This document shows positions 46,310 to 61,195 of a stretch of DNA of 64,000 bases, in pieces. The notes beneath the pieces are model-generated. The model had not been told where the DNA came from. It ran no database searches and worked only from the letters and a program-made list of their open reading frames with translations. Position numbers and translations under genes: made by a program. The stretch comes from Salvia splendens (taxonomy: Eukaryota; Streptophyta; Magnoliopsida; Lamiales; Lamiaceae): contig NC_056048.1 in NCBI RefSeq assembly GCF_004379255.2, positions 124,001-188,000 of the forward strand. Reading direction: 5' to 3'. How positions within the stretch are numbered: position 1 is the stretch's first letter; each line of letters starts with the position of its first letter.

Positions 46310-47305
46310 CTAGATCAGAGATTGAACGGAGGAGCCGATGGTTGAAGGGTCGAACCAAGCTCCCAAGCTGCTTGTATTCCAAACTAGTGAAGAAGGATCA
46401 GATGAGTTAATCTGATCGATAGGGTTTGTGTTGAGGTTCGGATTCTGGTTCGGGTTGGGGTTTGGGTTCCAAACCATTCTATTCTCTCCTTCCGCTTTCA
46501 TTTGCTTATCCATTATACCCGGGTCGTCATATTGGATCAAAGACGCCATTGTTGAGGAAGACCCGAAGAAGATAGAGTTGTTTTGGATAGGCTTGAAGCC
46601 GTTGGTGGGAGGTTCGGGTGAAAACCCTAAGCCGAGGCTGTTGATTTGCGGGGAAACCCTAAAAGTGGAAAAGGGGAAGTTGAGCTCGAGTGGATTAGGG
46701 TTATTAAGGCCGTAAAACAAAGGGTTTTGGATATGGTTGGAAGGAGGTGGAGGAAGATCTATCTGGGGGTGGGAGGTGGAGGAGGTGGTAGCGGAGGAGG
46801 AGGAGTGGCGCTTGGGGCGCTTGTTCTTGCGGCAGCCGCCACCAACGGGGACGTTGCGGAGGGTGCCGCCTCTGGTCCAGTAGCGTTTGCAGGCTTTGCA
46901 GAAGTGGCGAGGCTGAGACAAGCTGTAGTTGTTGTAGTAACAGAATTTGGTATTGGAGGAATCGCAGCGAGGGCACTTGAGAGGAGGGTGGGGGTGATGA
47001 TCACCTGGATTAGGCTTGTCGGCGTCCATGACTTTATTAGCTGATGATGAAGCCATCAAGGTTTTGTGATCATCCAGTATTATCTGATTCTAAGGAAACA
47101 AAGAGTTGGAGATGTGGTGCTTTTAGGGTAAAAATTAACAACACAATTGGGATATTCTTGGACAAAAGCTATAAAACAAAAGATGGGGTCATCTTTGCTA
47201 GTGTAATAATTGAGACAATGTGAGAGAGAGAGAGGGAACCTGTGGCCATTGGTTAGTGGTGGAAGAGATGATGTTGTTGTTGTTGTTGTCACAGTTTCCT
47301 AGCAT
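46310..47305 (-). CDS. Dof zinc-finger transcription factor with a short first exon
   Basis: Proposed exons on the - strand are 47305-47240 and 47089-46310, 281 aa. Exon 1 encodes [20 protein letters not shown] plus PQ; a short first exon ending NWPQ/QWPQ before the Dof exon is common in several Dof groups. Its donor is cacag|gttccc, and the acceptor tttccttag leads in phase to [11 protein letters not shown] and then MASSSANKV. If exon 1 is not used, the start is the ATG at 47056. The Dof domain holds [40 protein letters not shown] and GGGCRKNKR with all four Cys. The C-terminal part is Ser-, Pro- and Asn-rich, including an Asn-Pro repeat (about 80 to 40 residues from the end), and finishes [19 protein letters not shown]. 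Nuclear AAAG-binding factor by family. No link to the first Dof gene beyond family membership. Confidence 0.85.
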
Positions 47306-49535
47306 TTTTTGGTCTTCAATTTCACACAAAGTAGAATCCTTAGAAGCCAAAGAGTATCAAGACAAAGAGCAGGTGAAAGTGAAACCAAAGAGTGTCAAGA
47401 CCTCAGCTAGCTCGTTGAGTTGACGAGGGTGGAAATGCTGTTCAACAACATTTTAATTTAATTCCCTTCATTGAATACTTAATTAATTAGTTTCACGTGA
47501 ATGAGACCATCACTTCCATTACCTTAACACTTTTCTGCACTGAACCACAATTATTACAAATTAATCCTTTTGGAAGACCCTAGCTCTCATCATATTTGAA
47601 TTTATTAGTCGCCCTTATATATTTCAAAATTAGCCTTTTCGAAATTTCATTCTTGCCAGTGTATGTTTTTTTTGTAATGTCTCTCTCCCTGACTCCCTCT
47701 CTCATAGTATATGGTGTTAATATATCAAAATGGCTATTATTATACTATAAAAAGTTTTTAAAAAAATAGTTATAAAGGTGAGAATATAAACACAATAGCT
47801 ATTTTGTTTGGGTTAAAGTACTGTATTAATTGCTTTTAAATGAAAAACTCAAGGCTAATAATAGGCCATGAATTGACCTATTTATTTAAAGAACAATTCA
47901 CAAATAAATACGGGGTATATTATTGGATGACTAAGGAGTAAAACTGCAAGAGTAATTATTTTTCAGATCTTTTTAATGTTAAAAGACCAATATAGCATAT
48001 GTATCTGCATCTTATCGAGAAATTAGATAATTTTCTTATCTTATTGCTATTAATTGATTCATTACAAACTAAAAAAATGTAAAGAAACTTGAAATTTGCA
48101 ATATTTGATTGAAGAATAAAATAATTTAAAATACTAGTAGTAAGATAGGGAATGTAGGTGCAAGTAGGAGTGTAGGGGGACATTCTTAGCGAGGAAGAGG
48201 ACAGAGAAATAAAGGCATAAATCTCGAGAAGTTCAAGAATGTTAATTAAACTAGAGAACAATTTCCATGGAATTTGCAAAACCCAACGCAATGCCAAATA
48301 TCCAATGCATCTCTCTCCCTAAATCTAGAATATAGTAGTATGCATAGTAGACATAGCTATGTTAGTCACTCACATTCCCACAGTTGGTGATACAGATAAG
48401 ACACAGAGATAGGGAATCCCAGGGCTCCAAACACCATGCTGGAACCAGCAAATCCCACTTATTCCTTCCTATTACTATTATAACAATACTCTTAATCTTA
48501 CTTACTAAATTAATGCTACATAATATTTTTCTAGTATTTTTTATGGAAACTTTAATGGGGATATGGTTCAGATATTCTGTTGAAGAAGAGCTCATTATAA
48601 CCAAAAATAAAAAATAATATGTAGAATTTCGAGGTTAATTAATCAAATTCTAGTCATATATACAAAATTACTGCGAATAAATTTATTATTGAACAATGTT
48701 ATAAGTTACATATGTATAACTTGGTTTTTCGACTAGGTTGGTTTGTATTGTTAATCTCTTAAAAAAGCTGGCTTAGGGGGATTTTATTTCAATTTGTACG
48801 ACATGCAATAATTAAAAAGAAAATACAAGTAAGTGTTGTTTGAAAAAAAAAACATTATGAGTTGATTTGATCGCATGTGCTACAAAATTAAGGGGGAAGT
48901 TGTAATTTCCCTATTGCAAATTAAGTGAGTCTTTCACGTCTTTAAATAAAGCCGAGTGTGACAGGAAATAATAAAGGAAGAATTGATCCAACTTTGCAGA
49001 GACTTGTCTCTCATATATTTAATAATTAAAAAACTATTAGGAAATCGGACACCAAAATCCAAAGAGAGAAATGGACCACATGTGAGTGGTGGATGTCTAC
49101 ATCTAATTCGTACCCATATATATGTACATTGACTATGCTTTATTATTCACTGCATCGTCGTCAACCCTATTTTCTCACAATAAAAAGCCAAAACTAATTA
49201 GTCATATTTACCAAAGATAATGTTATTTCACTTGATGTTGATGCTTTTATTAATTCAATCCAACTGGTATAGTATGTGTTACAAGACATCTCTTTTTCTC
49301 TCTCTCTCGTTATAGGGTAAAGAAAAATTAAGGATATGGGGGCTTTAGATTATGAAGAAGAGCATATACTGTATAAATAAGCACGAGGTCCCATGTGGTG
49401 GCAGCTCATCTTCAATTAAAAACCAAAAGCTGTGAGAATTCAACCAACAGATTTTGTAGTACCCCTAGAGATTTTCTCATTCTCCTAACTATTCCATCAT
49501 AGGAGTAATACCTAAGTACAATGGCTTTTCTTTTA

Positions 49536-49918
49536 GAGTGATGCTAAATGGTCATAATGTGGCCGGCCATAAATAGTTAATTTAATCCATTTACATGTAT
49601 AAAAAAATTATAATTATCGATATAAACTTATATGTGTGTGAATGGACTTGTGAGTTGATACTTATCTTTGAATTCCATTACGTAAAACACATTAATATCA
49701 CGAATTAGTATACGTTGAGCAACAATCAAGAAATGACAGTAGTAATAAGTTGAGCAAAAACTACGAAAGAGCAACACTAACATGTTGAGCAACATATAAT
49801 GAAGATGATATAAAAGTAAAATCAAGTAGTATTAAACCAAAAATTTGAAAAAAAATCAATTTTTTTTGTTATTTAATTAATTTATGGCTGGCCATAATGT
49901 GACCGCATAGCATTATTC
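49536..49918. mobile_element. Mutator-like MITE
   Basis: Left end gagtgatgctaaatggtcat and the complementary right end (…gaccgcatagcattattc), with tggccggccataaat/atttatggctggcca inside the arms. A 9-bp direct duplication, TTTCTTTTA, lies at 49527-49535 and 49919-49927. The 9-bp duplication with long inverted ends points to a Mutator-like family. 383 bp, non-coding. Confidence 0.75.
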
Positions 49919-50425
49919 TTTCTTTTAATATGTTTCTGGTTTACAGATTAACACTTTTTAATTACTCATCCATATTTACATGTTGATCATGGGATTTTTT
50001 TGTTAACTTCTCTAGAGCATATATGCATATAATTATTAAACAATGGGTTAATCTTGTGTTATTTATATGCAATAATATGACACCCACCCTTCATGAAGAT
50101 CAATGTGGCTTGTACCGTATAAGATAAATGGTAGTAGTACATAATTTCTTAATGACCATAAATTACAAAGGAGCATTTACTTTGGTTGATTAAATAAAAG
50201 TAATATTAATAATATGTAATCCAGTAGTATAAATTAATCCACCCATACTTTACAATTGACGGGTTGAACATTTTTTTTGTTTTTTTTTTGGATCTTATAT
50301 AAATAAAAGGTTCTATTCTGTTTTGTGTGCAACTTTTTGTTCCATGGAGTACTATTAATTAGCCTATGATTTAATGAGGCAATTAAATCCAGCACATGGG
50401 CAATGTAGTCCTTTTCCTTCCATGT

Positions 50426-50585
50426 CTTATTATGACTTTAGGTATTTTTCTAGCTAGCCAAATTGAAAGAGTGTTTTTCTAGTATGTCTTATTATGACTT
50501 TAGGTATTTTTCTAGCTAGCCAAATCCAGCACTGGATTACATATTATTACTATGACTTCAGAGTATTTTTCTAGCTAGCCAAATT
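50426..50585. repeat. Three-copy short repeat
   Basis: The block tattatgactttaggtatt + tttctagctagccaaat appears at about 50428, 50488 and, with one change, 50550, separated by unlike spacers that share ccagcac/ccagtac words. Confidence 0.7.
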
Positions 50586-51168
50586 GTTATCCAGTACATG
50601 CATGATAAAAAAATATTTGTACCCATTTGTTTAGGAAAATTGGACTCTGATTATTTATAATTGAATTCTTTCTGTTCAATATGGCCAATTGTATTTAATT
50701 ATAATTAGTAGTAGTATATTCCATTAGTGAAAAACTTGAATATTTTTTGCATGGAGTTATTCTGGACTTCCAATTCCCAATGAAGAATCTTCGCTGCTAA
50801 AGTAGTTCCAGACTCGAGTTGTTCCTCACACTTTCATCCTCGATTCTTGCTCAATGTTACAAAATGCTGCTGCTAATCTTCTATAGGCCAGGATTTATTT
50901 ATTTTATCTCAATTTTCGAAAAGTTAACATTGATCAAAATTGAATAGGCTTCAAGGCAACTGGCAATTTTGAATAACAATTCTTTTTAAAACACATGATC
51001 AAATCTTAACTAAACATGGATCTTTTGTTAATTAGTTGAATATATTTGTTGATAGAGATATTTTTATGAGATAAAGAGGGTAGACATGTGGAGATAGAGA
51101 AAGAGTGTTGGTAATGAGAGATGGGAAGAGGGGCCAAATGCAGTGATTAGAAAGGTAGGGAGGGCATC

Positions 51169-51801
51169 TGTGAAAGTGTGTCCGTGCAAACTACTGATTT
51201 GATCGAGTGTTGGAGCCGAGCTGCAGCTCAAAGAAGAGATCAAGAAATGAAGCTCGGTTTTGAGCTAGCTCGGCTAGAAAGGAGTTCGGCCAGAAAGGAG
51301 TTCGGCTAGAAAGGAGTTCGGCTAGAAAGGAGTTCGGTGAAAGGAGTTCGGTAAGCTCGGCTTACCGAGCTGGAACTAGCCTGGAACTAGCCGAGAAGAA
51401 GAAGGCAGAAGAAGGAAGCTCGGCTTTGAGCTGGAACTAGCCGAGAAGGAAGAGTTCGGTTTTGAGCCGAGTAGCGGTTATAACTAACTTTGGGAAATAG
51501 AGTTAGTTGGACTTTATTTCTTGATTGCATCTTGTATAAATAGCTCGATAGAGCTCAGTAGTGAAGTAGCAGAATTACACCATATACACACACACCTAGA
51601 GAGATTAATTCTCAAGATAGCGAGCGGTTGTGAGCGGTAGAGTGTGAGTGTGAGTTCGTTGTAATTGTAAAGAGTTCATCAATAAGATTCCGGTCATCTT
51701 CTCCGTGGACGTAGGTGGTTTATCACCGAACCACGTTATATCGTTTGCGTGCTTTATTTTCTCAATTACGTGTGTGAGATCAGCGGCAACGCAACCCAAC
51801 A
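51169..51801 (+). repeat. Left LTR of the young copia element
   Basis: 633 bp, TGTGAAAG…CCCAACA. Contains a block of gagttcggctagaaag-type tandem words (51286-51355), an inverted repeat around taagctcggcttaccgagct, and the probable promoter. Confidence 0.95.
51535..51542 (+). promoter_or_regulatory. TATA box in the LTR
   Basis: TATAAATA in the left LTR (also present at the equivalent place in the right LTR); likely start of the retrotransposon transcript shortly downstream. Confidence 0.6.
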
Positions 51802-51803
51802 GG

Positions 51804-51820
51804 TGGCGCCGTCTGTGGGA
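51804..51820 (+). other. Primer-binding site of the young copia element
   Basis: tggcgccgtctgtggga, two bases after the LTR end. It is a TGGCGCC-type site, unlike the Met-tRNA site of the older copia element; I cannot name the tRNA with certainty. Confidence 0.7.
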
Positions 51821-51920
51821 ATTTCCCAAAGGAGTTCTTGATTGCTTTCTGGGATAGTTAGGGTCCAAGAATTCCGGTACTTGAGCTGATCTTGGCGATT
51901 GCCCACCGTCTGTTTGAGAA

Positions 51921-52766
51921 ATGTCTACAGCTAAGTTTGAGGTGGAGAAGTTCACCGGGAAAAATGACTTTGGGCTGTGGAGGTTGAAGATAAAGGCCAT
52001 CTTGATGCAGCAGGGCCTATGGAATATCTTGAAGAATGAAGTCGATGCCGAGAAAGAAGCGGAGGTCGATGAAAAAGAGAAAGGGAAGCTTCAGGATATG
52101 CAGTATAGAGCCTACAGCACCCTAATCTTGAATTTGTCAGATAAGGTTCTGAGGGAAGTCTCCAAAGAGGAGACAGCTGCGGGAGTATGGACAAAACTTG
52201 AGTCATTGTACATGACCAAGTCCATTACAAATCGTTTACACCTGAAGCAGAAGCTCCTTGCATTCAGATTCTCAGATGCGAGAGGAATTACAGAGCAACT
52301 TGAAGAATTTGGTAAGTGTGTAGATGATTTGGAAAATATCGATGAAATGATCAAGGATGAAGATAAAGCCTTGATGCTGCTGAATTCGCTTCCTAAGAGT
52401 TTTGAACACTTCAAGGATGCGGTGTTACTTGGAAGAGAGTCCAAGGTTACATATGAAGAAATTCATTCTGCTCTGAAAATGAAGGAATCGCATAAGAATG
52501 ATTATTCCACTTCTACTAGACAAAATGATCCAGTGGCTGAGAGTCTTTTCTTGAAGAAGGGTCAGAACAAGAAAGTTTTCAACAAGAAGAAACAAAACAA
52601 AGATAAGGCTGAGGGAGAGAGGGAGACTAGAAGCTGCTACTATTGCAGAAAGCCGGGTCACTTGAAGAAGGCATGTTTTGCTTGGAAAAGGAAGCAAGAA
52701 CAAGCGATCAATGCAGGTTCAAATACTGCAGATCTTGCTCAGGAAGTGAGGCCAATGAGGCCTTGA
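51921..52766 (+). CDS. gag: copia gag protein, 281 aa
   Basis: Forms the capsid of the retrotransposon particle. Begins MSTAKFEVEKFTGKNDFGLW, with the typical copia gag core (LWRLKIKAILMQQGLW, LESLYMTKSITNRLHLKQKL, LNSLPKSFEHFKDAVL) and a zinc knuckle CYYCRKPGHLKKAC near the C-terminus (CX2CX4HX4C). It ends in VRPMRP-stop, where the protease-side frame has already begun in the -1 frame; in relatives gag and pol normally form one frame, so this C-terminus is probably the result of a small indel. Confidence 0.88.
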   Translation: MSTAKFEVEKFTGKNDFGLWRLKIKAILMQQGLWNILKNEVDAEKEAEVDEKEKGKLQDMQYRAYSTLILNLSDKVLREVSKEETAAGVWTKLESLYMTKSITNRLHLKQKLLAFRFSDARGITEQLEEFGKCVDDLENIDEMIKDEDKALMLLNSLPKSFEHFKDAVLLGRESKVTYEEIHSALKMKESHKNDYSTSTRQNDPVAESLFLKKGQNKKVFNKKKQNKDKAEGERETRSCYYCRKPGHLKKACFAWKRKQEQAINAGSNTADLAQEVRPMRP

Positions 52767-55700
52767 ATATACTCTCAGGGGCAAGAATTGAAGAATGTTG
52801 GATCATGGACTCGGGTTGCTCCTTTCATATATGCTCCCACAGATCCTGGTTTCAAAAGTTGACAGCACACACAGGATCAGTAATGTTGGGGAATGATCAG
52901 ACATGTGATGTTAGAGGGATTGGAGAAATCAAGCTGAAGGTGAGTGATGGTAGTGTAAAAACTCTCACAGAAGTGAGGTTCATACCTCAGATCAAGAGAA
53001 ACTTGATTTCTTTAGGGCTGCTGGAGTCCAAGGGCTACAAGTTTGAGTCCAGTAACGGAGTACTCAGGGTGACAAAGGGTCCCAGAATAGTCATGGAGGC
53101 CAAAAGAAAGAATAGCCTGTATTACTTGGTGGGTGAAACCGTGATCAATGCAGCAAATGTTACTCAGTCAGAGAGCCTGGATCTGTGGCATGCTAGACTT
53201 GGGCATGTGGGGGAAAAAGGCATCAAGGAGCTTGCTAGGCTGGGTGCAATGAGGCTGAGGACATCAGAGAGGCTCAACAAATGTGAGTCTTGTATTCTTG
53301 GAAAGGCAAAAAGGCTACCATTCTCTGGTGGAAAGCACACTACAACAGCTCCCTTTGTATATGCTCACAGTGACTTATGGGGGCCTTCTCCAGCAGAATC
53401 CATAGGTGGAGGTAAGTATTTCATATCTATTATAGATGACTATTCAAGAAAGGTATGGGTTTACATCCTCAAAGAGAAGTCTCAAGCATTTGAGAGGTTT
53501 AGAGAATGGCATACTAGATATGAAAATGAGAAAGGGTCGGTGCTGAAGTACTTAAGAACTGATAATGGGATGGAGTTCTTATCTACTGAGTTTGATAGCT
53601 TCTGTAAAATGAAAGGGATAAGAAGGCATAGGACCGTGCCAAGGAACCCTCAACAGAACGGGCTGGCAGAGAGGATGAACAGGACGTTGCTAGAAAGAGT
53701 GAGATGCATGTTGTTCTACTCTGGAATGCCAAAGAAATTTTGGGCAGAGGCTGTTTCTACTGCAGCTGATCTGATTAACAAATGCCCCTCTTCATCAATT
53801 TCTAATGAGACTCCTGATCAGAGATGGTATGGAACTTTGGGAGACTACTCAGGCTTGAAGATTTTTGGGTGTGCGGCTTATGCACATATCAAGCAGAATA
53901 AGTTGGAACCAAGAGCAAGAAAATGTGTGATGTTGGGATACCAAGATGGAGTGAAGGGATATAGGTTATGGAATATGGATGAAGGGGGTCAGAATATCAT
54001 TGTGAGTAGAGATGTAGTGTTCAATGAAGGAGAAATGCCATTCAAGATAACTAAAGCACCCCCTGGTGGTGACAGTAGCTCTAGCATTCAAGAGTTTGAG
54101 TTTGATGAGAAATCTGCTTGGTCTGATGCTGATGAGGGTGTTGAAATCTCTGAACACCAAGAAGAAGGTGGAGCTTCCAGTTCTCAGTCAGATGAAAACA
54201 CAAGAGGTGGAGATCCATCAAATCAAGGAAACAGAAGAAATCCAAGAAGGAATGCAGGCTTGCCCAGCAGGTTTTCAGATTATGATATGAGCTTCTTTGC
54301 TCTTTGTATAGCAGAGGTGCTCATGTTCTCAGAGCCTTCAACCTATGAAGAAGCCATAAAATGCAAAGAAAGTCAGAAGTGGATCAGAGCCATGGAAGAA
54401 GAAATAGAGTCCTTGTTGAGAAATGGGACTTGGATTCTGGTGAATGACCCAGGGACTCAGAAACTCATAAGTTGCAAGTGGCTATTTAAGAAGAAGGTTG
54501 AAGTTGGGGAAGTTGAAAGCATACGTTTTAAGGCAAGGTTGGTAGCTAGAGGATTCACACAAGTAGAAGGTATTGACTACACTGAGGTGTTCTCTCCAGT
54601 GGTAAAACACACCTCCATTCGGATCTTATTGGCCTTGACAGCTCATTTTGATTGGGAGCTGCATCAACTCGATGTAAAAACAGCTTTTTTTACATGGGGA
54701 TCTAGAGGAGACGATCTATATGATGCAGCCTAAGGGTTTTGAAAGGCCTGGAGAAGAAAAGAAGGTTTGCTTACTTAAGAAAAGCCTATACGGGCTCAAG
54801 CAGAGCAGTAGGCAGTGGAACAAGAAGTTCCATGAGCAAATGGAGCTGATGGAGTTTGAGAGATCCAGCTTTGATAGCTGTGTATATGTCAAGAGAAGTG
54901 GAGATTTGATAATAGCCTACCTGTTACTGTATGTAGATGATATTCTACTAGCTGGATCAAGCTTGAGTGAATTGCAGATTGTAAAAGATGAGCTTAAACA
55001 AAAGTTTGAGATGAAGGATCTTGGGGAGGCAAAACGAATCCTAGGCATGGACATTGTCAGAAATAGGAAGAAGAAGGAACTGAGGCTTGTGCAAGCTGAG
55101 TACATCAAGAAAGTGATAAGGAAATATCAGGTGACAAATGCAAAGGCAGTCTCTACTCCATTAGCAGGCCATTTTAAGTTGAGCAAAGAACAGGCGCCTA
55201 AAACCGATGAAATCAGAAGGGAAATGAGTGCGATACCATATGCGAATATAGTGGGAAGCATAATGTACTTGATGATATGCACAAGGCCGGATGTGGCCCA
55301 TGCTATAAGCGTGGCTAGCAGGTACATGGCTGATCCGGGTAGAGAACACTGGATGGCTCTGAAATGGATCTTGAAATATTTGGGAGGATCTGTTATGATT
55401 GGTTTGAGATTTGGTGGAAAAGCATGGTCTGAGAAAGATGAGATTCTTGTAGGCTACTGTGATTCTGATTATGCGGCCAACTTGGATAATAGGAAGTCCC
55501 AAAGCGGCTACATATTCACTTTGTTTGGTACAGCCATAAGTTGGAAGTCGAATCTACAACCGGTGGTCGCATTGTCCACAACTGAGGCAGAATATATTGC
55601 ACTGACAGAGGCCGCAAAGGAGGGAAAATGGCTGCAAGGAATCTTACAAGATCTGGGGATAGAGCTGGGAGCAGTAATGATTAATTGTGACAGCAATTCA

Positions 55701-55910
55701 GCCATATGCTTAGCCAAGCACCAAATGTTCCATGAGAGATCTAAACATATCGATGTAAGGAGGCACTTCATCAGAGACGAAATTCAGAGTGGGAAGATCA
55801 ATGTGGTGAAGGTTCCCACTGAAGAAAATGCCTCAGACATGTTAACCAAGTCACTACCAACTTTGAAGTTCAAGCATTGCTTGAAGTTGGTGGAAATTGT
55901 GGAATGTTGA
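52643..55910 (+). pseudogene. pol: copia pol (protease, integrase, RT, RNase H), interrupted
   Basis: The first part (to 54733) has protease WIMDSGCSFHIC, integrase HARLGH…CESC zinc site, HSDLWGP, RTDNGMEF and NPQQNGLAERMNR (DDE), and the start of reverse transcriptase (KWLFKKKVEVGEVESIRFKA, HQLDVKTAFF). At 54685-54691 a run of seven T carries one more base than the conserved DVKTAF(L)HG reading allows; the frame then stops at 54733. The remainder continues in another frame from about 54720: LYGLKQSSRQW, YVDDILLAG, the RNase H motifs DSDYAANLDNRKSQSGY and STTEAEYIAL, ending at 55910. Apart from the two breaks (the gag/pol junction and the T run) the sequence looks fresh, with catalytic residues intact in each part. 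Confidence 0.88.
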
Positions 55911-55960
55911 AGTATGGAACAGGATTGAGAAGGGAATCTAGATATTGATGGAGTTTTGCA

Positions 55961-55977
55961 AGGACAAGGTGGAGATT
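55961..55977 (+). other. Polypurine tract of the young copia element
   Basis: aggacaaggtggagatt directly before the right LTR. Confidence 0.7.
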
Positions 55978-56610
55978 TGTGAAAGTGTGTCCGTGCAAAC
56001 TACTGATTTGATCGAGTGTTGGAGCCGAGCTGCAGCTCAAAGAAGAGATCAAGAAATGAAGCTCGGTTTTGAGCTAGCTCGGCTAGAAAGGAGTTCGGCC
56101 AGAAAGGAGTTCGGCTAGAAAGGAGTTCGGCTAGAAAGGAGTTCGGTGAAAGGAGTTCGGTAAGCTCGGCTTACCGAGCTGGAACTAGCCTGGAACTAGC
56201 CGAGAAGAAGAAGGCAGAAGAAGGAAGCTCGGCTTTGAGCTGGAACTAGCCGAGAAGGAAGAGTTCGGTTTTGAGCCGAGTAGCGGTTATAACTAACTTT
56301 GGGAAATAGAGTTAGTTGGACTTTATTTCTTGATTGCATCTTGTATAAATAGCTCGATAGAGCTCAGTAGTGAAGTAGCAGAATTACACCATATACACAC
56401 ACACCTAGAGAGATTAATTCTCAAGATAGCGAGCGGTTGTGAGCGGTAGAGTGTGAGTGTGAGTTCGTTGTAATTGTAAAGAGTTCATCAATAAGATTCC
56501 GGTCATCTTCTCCGTGGACGTAGGTGGTTTATCACCGAACCACGTTATATCGTTTGCGTGCTTTATTTTCTCAATTACGTGTGTGAGATCAGCGGCAACG
56601 CAACCCAACA
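55978..56610 (+). repeat. Right LTR of the young copia element
   Basis: 633 bp, apparently identical to the left LTR. Confidence 0.95.
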
Positions 56611-56615
56611 GCATC

Positions 56616-60065
<3,450 letters not shown>

Positions 60066-60247
60066 TTGTTTTGTACAGAATCAGACTACGCATTCAAGGA
60101 AAAAAGAAAGAAAAGATGGCATCAGTACCTGTGGTCCTTGGCCTATTTCTGCTCTTCTTTTCCACCAGTCAAGCTCGACTTATTCACCTTTCTTCACTTG
60201 GTTACTATTCTTCAGGTATTCACTCTCCAAGATTCTACGGCAAAGGA

Positions 60248-61092
60248 ATGGAAACCAGCAAGGAAGAAGGGAAACGGATCCTCCAGGAACCTGAACTCGA
60301 TGAGGAAGGTGAATGTGACGAAGATACCGGAGAAGATAACAAGAAAAAAGGAGCACTGACCCCCTCCAAAAGAAGAGTATCTACCGCAGGAGGATCAACA
60401 CAGCGTTCTTGTCAGGCAGAAGACTGCACTGCTGATATGGCTGACGCCAAGCCTTACCATCATCGACATAAAGTTTGCGAGTTACAAGCAAAGGCTGCAG
60501 TGGTTCTTCTCTCCGGCTTGAGACAACGTTTCTGCCAGCAGTGTAGCAGGTTTGGTTCCTAAAATTTGCAATTAAGTTGAGTTCAATGTATATTTACTTA
60601 CCATAAAGATAGGGAAATGGGAGCTTTTGTTTCAGTTTTCCTGGTATGGATCATGGAAAATCACGTATTGCTCAATCATACATTTGAAAGCAGGTCACGA
60701 GGAGAATATATGAAGAAGGACCTAGGTAGTAAGACCACAGCTCTGCAGAGAATAGTTAAAATTATTTGAAATACATCCCGTGTTAGCCATGAAATCTAAC
60801 ACGGACGTATTAAAGAAAATTTTATGATACATAAATGTTCCTCTAGGGCCATGGAACCCTTTACTCCCCAAGTCCAAGACAATTTAGCCATGGAGGGTCT
60901 GTTGCCTAATTTAGCCATACTATGTATGAAGACAACAAGATACAATACGTGCATCCTGTTCAGCATTCACTCTCTCACCACATGTGCAGGTTTCACGAAT
61001 TATCAGAGTTTGATGAAGCTAAAAGAAGTTGTCACAGGCGTTTGGCAGGACACAATGAGCGGCGACGCAAGAGTTCATGTGATTCTCACTGA
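60248..61092 (+). CDS. SPL3-type SBP-box transcription factor, 134 aa
   Basis: Exons 60248-60549 and 60990-61092, split at the conserved SBP intron site within [13 protein letters not shown]. Small SPL3/4/5-class factors bind GTAC cores in the nucleus and promote phase change and flowering. An acidic N-terminus ([13 protein letters not shown], then Glu/Asp-rich) is followed by the SBP domain at about 54-130: Cys55, Cys60, HKVC77 for the first zinc site; CQQC, RFH and KRSC for the second; and the [12 protein letters not shown] nuclear signal. The fourth ligand of the first zinc site, normally His three residues after Cys77 (VCEFH or VCEVH), is Gln80 (VCELQ). The start is at 60248 because a good acceptor (ctattcttcag) ends at 60215, making the in-frame upstream sequence probable intron. 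The 3' UTR carries a miR156 site. Confidence 0.88.
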
Positions 61093-61195
61093 TAAGAGAT
61101 GTAACAAAATAATTTGGCCTCTAGAAGAAGGCAAATTCACTAAATCCACATTAATGAGGATGCCATAAAACCAGCCCTACTTCTGAGGATTCAGT

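Larger units (their letters stand above)
47306..51163. other. Long intergenic region upstream of the young copia element
   Basis: AT-rich; the first part is the upstream region of the second Dof gene. It holds the Mutator-like MITE at 49536-49918 and a three-copy repeat at 50426-50585. I found no coding gene and no convincing microRNA precursor. Confidence 0.5.
51169..56610 (+). mobile_element. Young Ty1/copia LTR retrotransposon
   Basis: 5442 bp. LTRs 51169-51801 and 55978-56610 are both 633 bp, and I found no difference between them by eye. The target duplication GCATC (51164-51168 and 56611-56615) is perfect. TGGCGCCGTCTGTGGGA follows the left LTR as primer-binding site, and an AG-rich tract precedes the right LTR. 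Domains are in copia order. Inside each LTR aaaggagttcgg repeats about five times, and a TATAAATA box sits about 370 bp in. Despite the young LTRs, the coding region has a frame change between gag and pol and another within reverse transcriptase. Confidence 0.96.

Noticed and set aside
48362..48617. Possible small gene or microRNA precursor near 48400
   Set aside because: Short frames on both strands with no domain, and I could not match any known plant microRNA or make a clear hairpin.
60071..60247. In-frame N-terminal extension of the SPL protein with a signal-peptide-like stretch (MASVPVVLGLFLLFF)
   Set aside because: A clean acceptor (ctattcttcag) ends at 60215 and SPL3-type proteins start near METSK. 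The extension is more likely leader intron read in a chance frame.
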